A stretch of DNA of 5,640 bases, taken from positions 1 through 5,640 of the forward strand of contig ONTY01000112.1 in NCBI GenBank assembly GCA_900320815.1, in the 5' to 3' direction. Position numbers and translations under genes: made by a program. Positions 4,845 to 5,640 of the stretch are shown one piece after another. The DNA comes from an uncultured Pseudomonadota bacterium. Lineage in GTDB: Bacteria; Pseudomonadota; Gammaproteobacteria; Burkholderiales; Burkholderiaceae_C. Below the pieces are notes generated by a model. It did not search any database and was not told the DNA's origin. It was given only the letters and a program-made list of their open reading frames with translations. Position 1 is the first letter of the stretch, and each line of letters starts with the position of its first letter.

Positions 4845-5640
4845 TCAGGCTTTTTTCAGCAAAAACAGGTATTCCTGTACATGGATATTGCGCGCGCGCA
4901 GATTGCGTGAACCTCGGAAGGTGTTGTATGGTTGTTCAAAAATCCATAATTTTCCCAATTGAGCCATATAGTCCACAAGCTCATCGTAGCGGATAAATCC
5001 TTCGGAGTTGTAGGAAACGAGAATATATTCCGCCTTGATGGCTTCAATGACGGCAAACAGTGCCTCGCGTGCCTTGTGCTGTTTATTGTAGGGCGAGCGG
5101 TTCCAGTCGGTCGGTATGCCGGAGACGTGGCTGATATTTTCTGGACGCTGGCCGCTGGCAATCAGGTTGAGCATAAAGTAATTGGAGCCGTAGGGGTGCT
5201 GGTTGTAGGGTGGGTCAAAGTAGGCAAGATCCACCTGAGGCACGGCGCGCGTGGCAGCAAGTGCATCCATGTGCAGCACTTTACTGGCAGCAAAAAAGCG
5301 TGAAAGCACTGGTTCGTGTAGTTCTATATCGCCAAGTATGCGGTGTAGCGCATGTTTGCCAGCGCCGCCAAAGCATCCCACGCCATCCCTGTCTTTATAA
5401 AATCCTTTGAACACACCGGAGGTGTTGGCGTGCACCGAGGCTTCCGCCATCAGCGGGGCGAGAAAAAACTTTTGCATCTCTGGCGCCAGCCGTCCAATGC
5501 AGGCACGGGCGGTGTCAATATATTTGGCGTTGCGACGTGTATAAAATACGCGCTCGCCGGCTTTGGGGTGCGCGTCGTCAGCGGGCGCATAGAGTTCAGT
5601 GATAAACCCGGGGGCAAGGTTGGCGGCAATTTCCTCGCGC
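4845..5640 (-). CDS. D12-class adenine DNA methyltransferase, N-terminus missing
   Basis: The visible 264 codons are the C-terminal part of a type II-like N6-adenine DNA methyltransferase, which uses S-adenosylmethionine to methylate adenine in a short DNA target. The frame is open to the window edge, so the ATG at 5477 is internal. From the edge the protein reads through ERVFYTRRNAKYIDTARA and SVHANTSGVFKGFYKDRDG, typical of this group. The catalytic motif IV is DLAYFDPPYNQHPYGSNYF, with DPPYN encoded at 5202-5216. Near the end are YILVSYNSEGF and RARNIHVQEYLFLLKKA. The SAM-binding FxGxG motif would lie beyond the edge. GC content falls to about 43% over 4861-4980, far below cobU and btuF, suggesting horizontal acquisition. 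No restriction endonuclease gene is seen downstream; one could lie outside the window. The target sequence cannot be deduced. Confidence 0.88.
   Translation of the reverse strand, partial: REEIAANLAPGFITELYAPADDAHPKAGERVFYTRRNAKYIDTARACIGRLAPEMQKFFLAPLMAEASVHANTSGVFKGFYKDRDGVGCFGGAGKHALHRILGDIELHEPVLSRFFAASKVLHMDALAATRAVPQVDLAYFDPPYNQHPYGSNYFMLNLIASGQRPENISHVSGIPTDWNRSPYNKQHKAREALFAVIEAIKAEYILVSYNSEGFIRYDELVDYMAQLGKLWIFEQPYNTFRGSRNLRARNIHVQEYLFLLKKA

Noticed and set aside
1..5640. CRISPR array, tRNA, rRNA, transposase or phage integrase
   Set aside because: No regularly spaced direct repeats, no cloverleaf-like gene and no transposase or integrase motif was seen on either strand.

Overview
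The window looks like a chromosomal stretch of a GC-rich proteobacterium. The style of the CobU, BtuF and RlmH proteins suggests a betaproteobacterium, perhaps Burkholderiales or Neisseriales; this is inference, and no rRNA, tRNA or lineage-specific uptake sequence confirms it. Almost everything lies on the minus strand. Base composition is uneven: the core genes (btuF, cobU, rlmH) are very GC-rich, while the methyltransferase at the right end and the two unrecognised genes at the left are clearly less so.

Reading the minus strand from right to left: a D12-class adenine DNA methyltransferase whose N-terminus lies outside the window (4845-5640); a 165-base gap; rlmH, for the 23S rRNA pseudouridine-1915 methyltransferase (4200-4679); an unrecognised protein whose reading frame breaks at a run of eight T (3779-4197); cobU, for cobinamide kinase/guanylyltransferase (3231-3782); a HigBA-type toxin-antitoxin pair with its own promoter and operator (2340-3201); a short palindromic repeat; btuF, for a cobinamide/B12-binding periplasmic protein (1325-2257); and an unrecognised protein translationally coupled to btuF (819-1328). 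On the plus strand, converging on these, is one unrecognised basic protein (319-732) with a 318-base leader region containing several inverted repeats.

The unifying theme is corrinoid salvage: BtuF would capture cobinamide or B12 in the periplasm and CobU would activate cobinamide to GDP-cobinamide in the cytoplasm. The two genes are separated by the toxin-antitoxin module, which has its own promoter and looks like an insertion into, or between, salvage genes. No BtuC/BtuD transporter genes and no recognisable cobalamin riboswitch were seen. The rlmH-to-cobU stretch is tightly packed (2-base gap, then a 4-base overlap).

The observations most worth checking are the conserved-looking second frame after the T run upstream of cobU, the lysine/arginine/alanine-rich tail of the antitoxin, and the toxin promoter, which sits so close to the start codon that the toxin mRNA may be almost leaderless. 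I found no convincing evidence of a wholly new multi-gene system.
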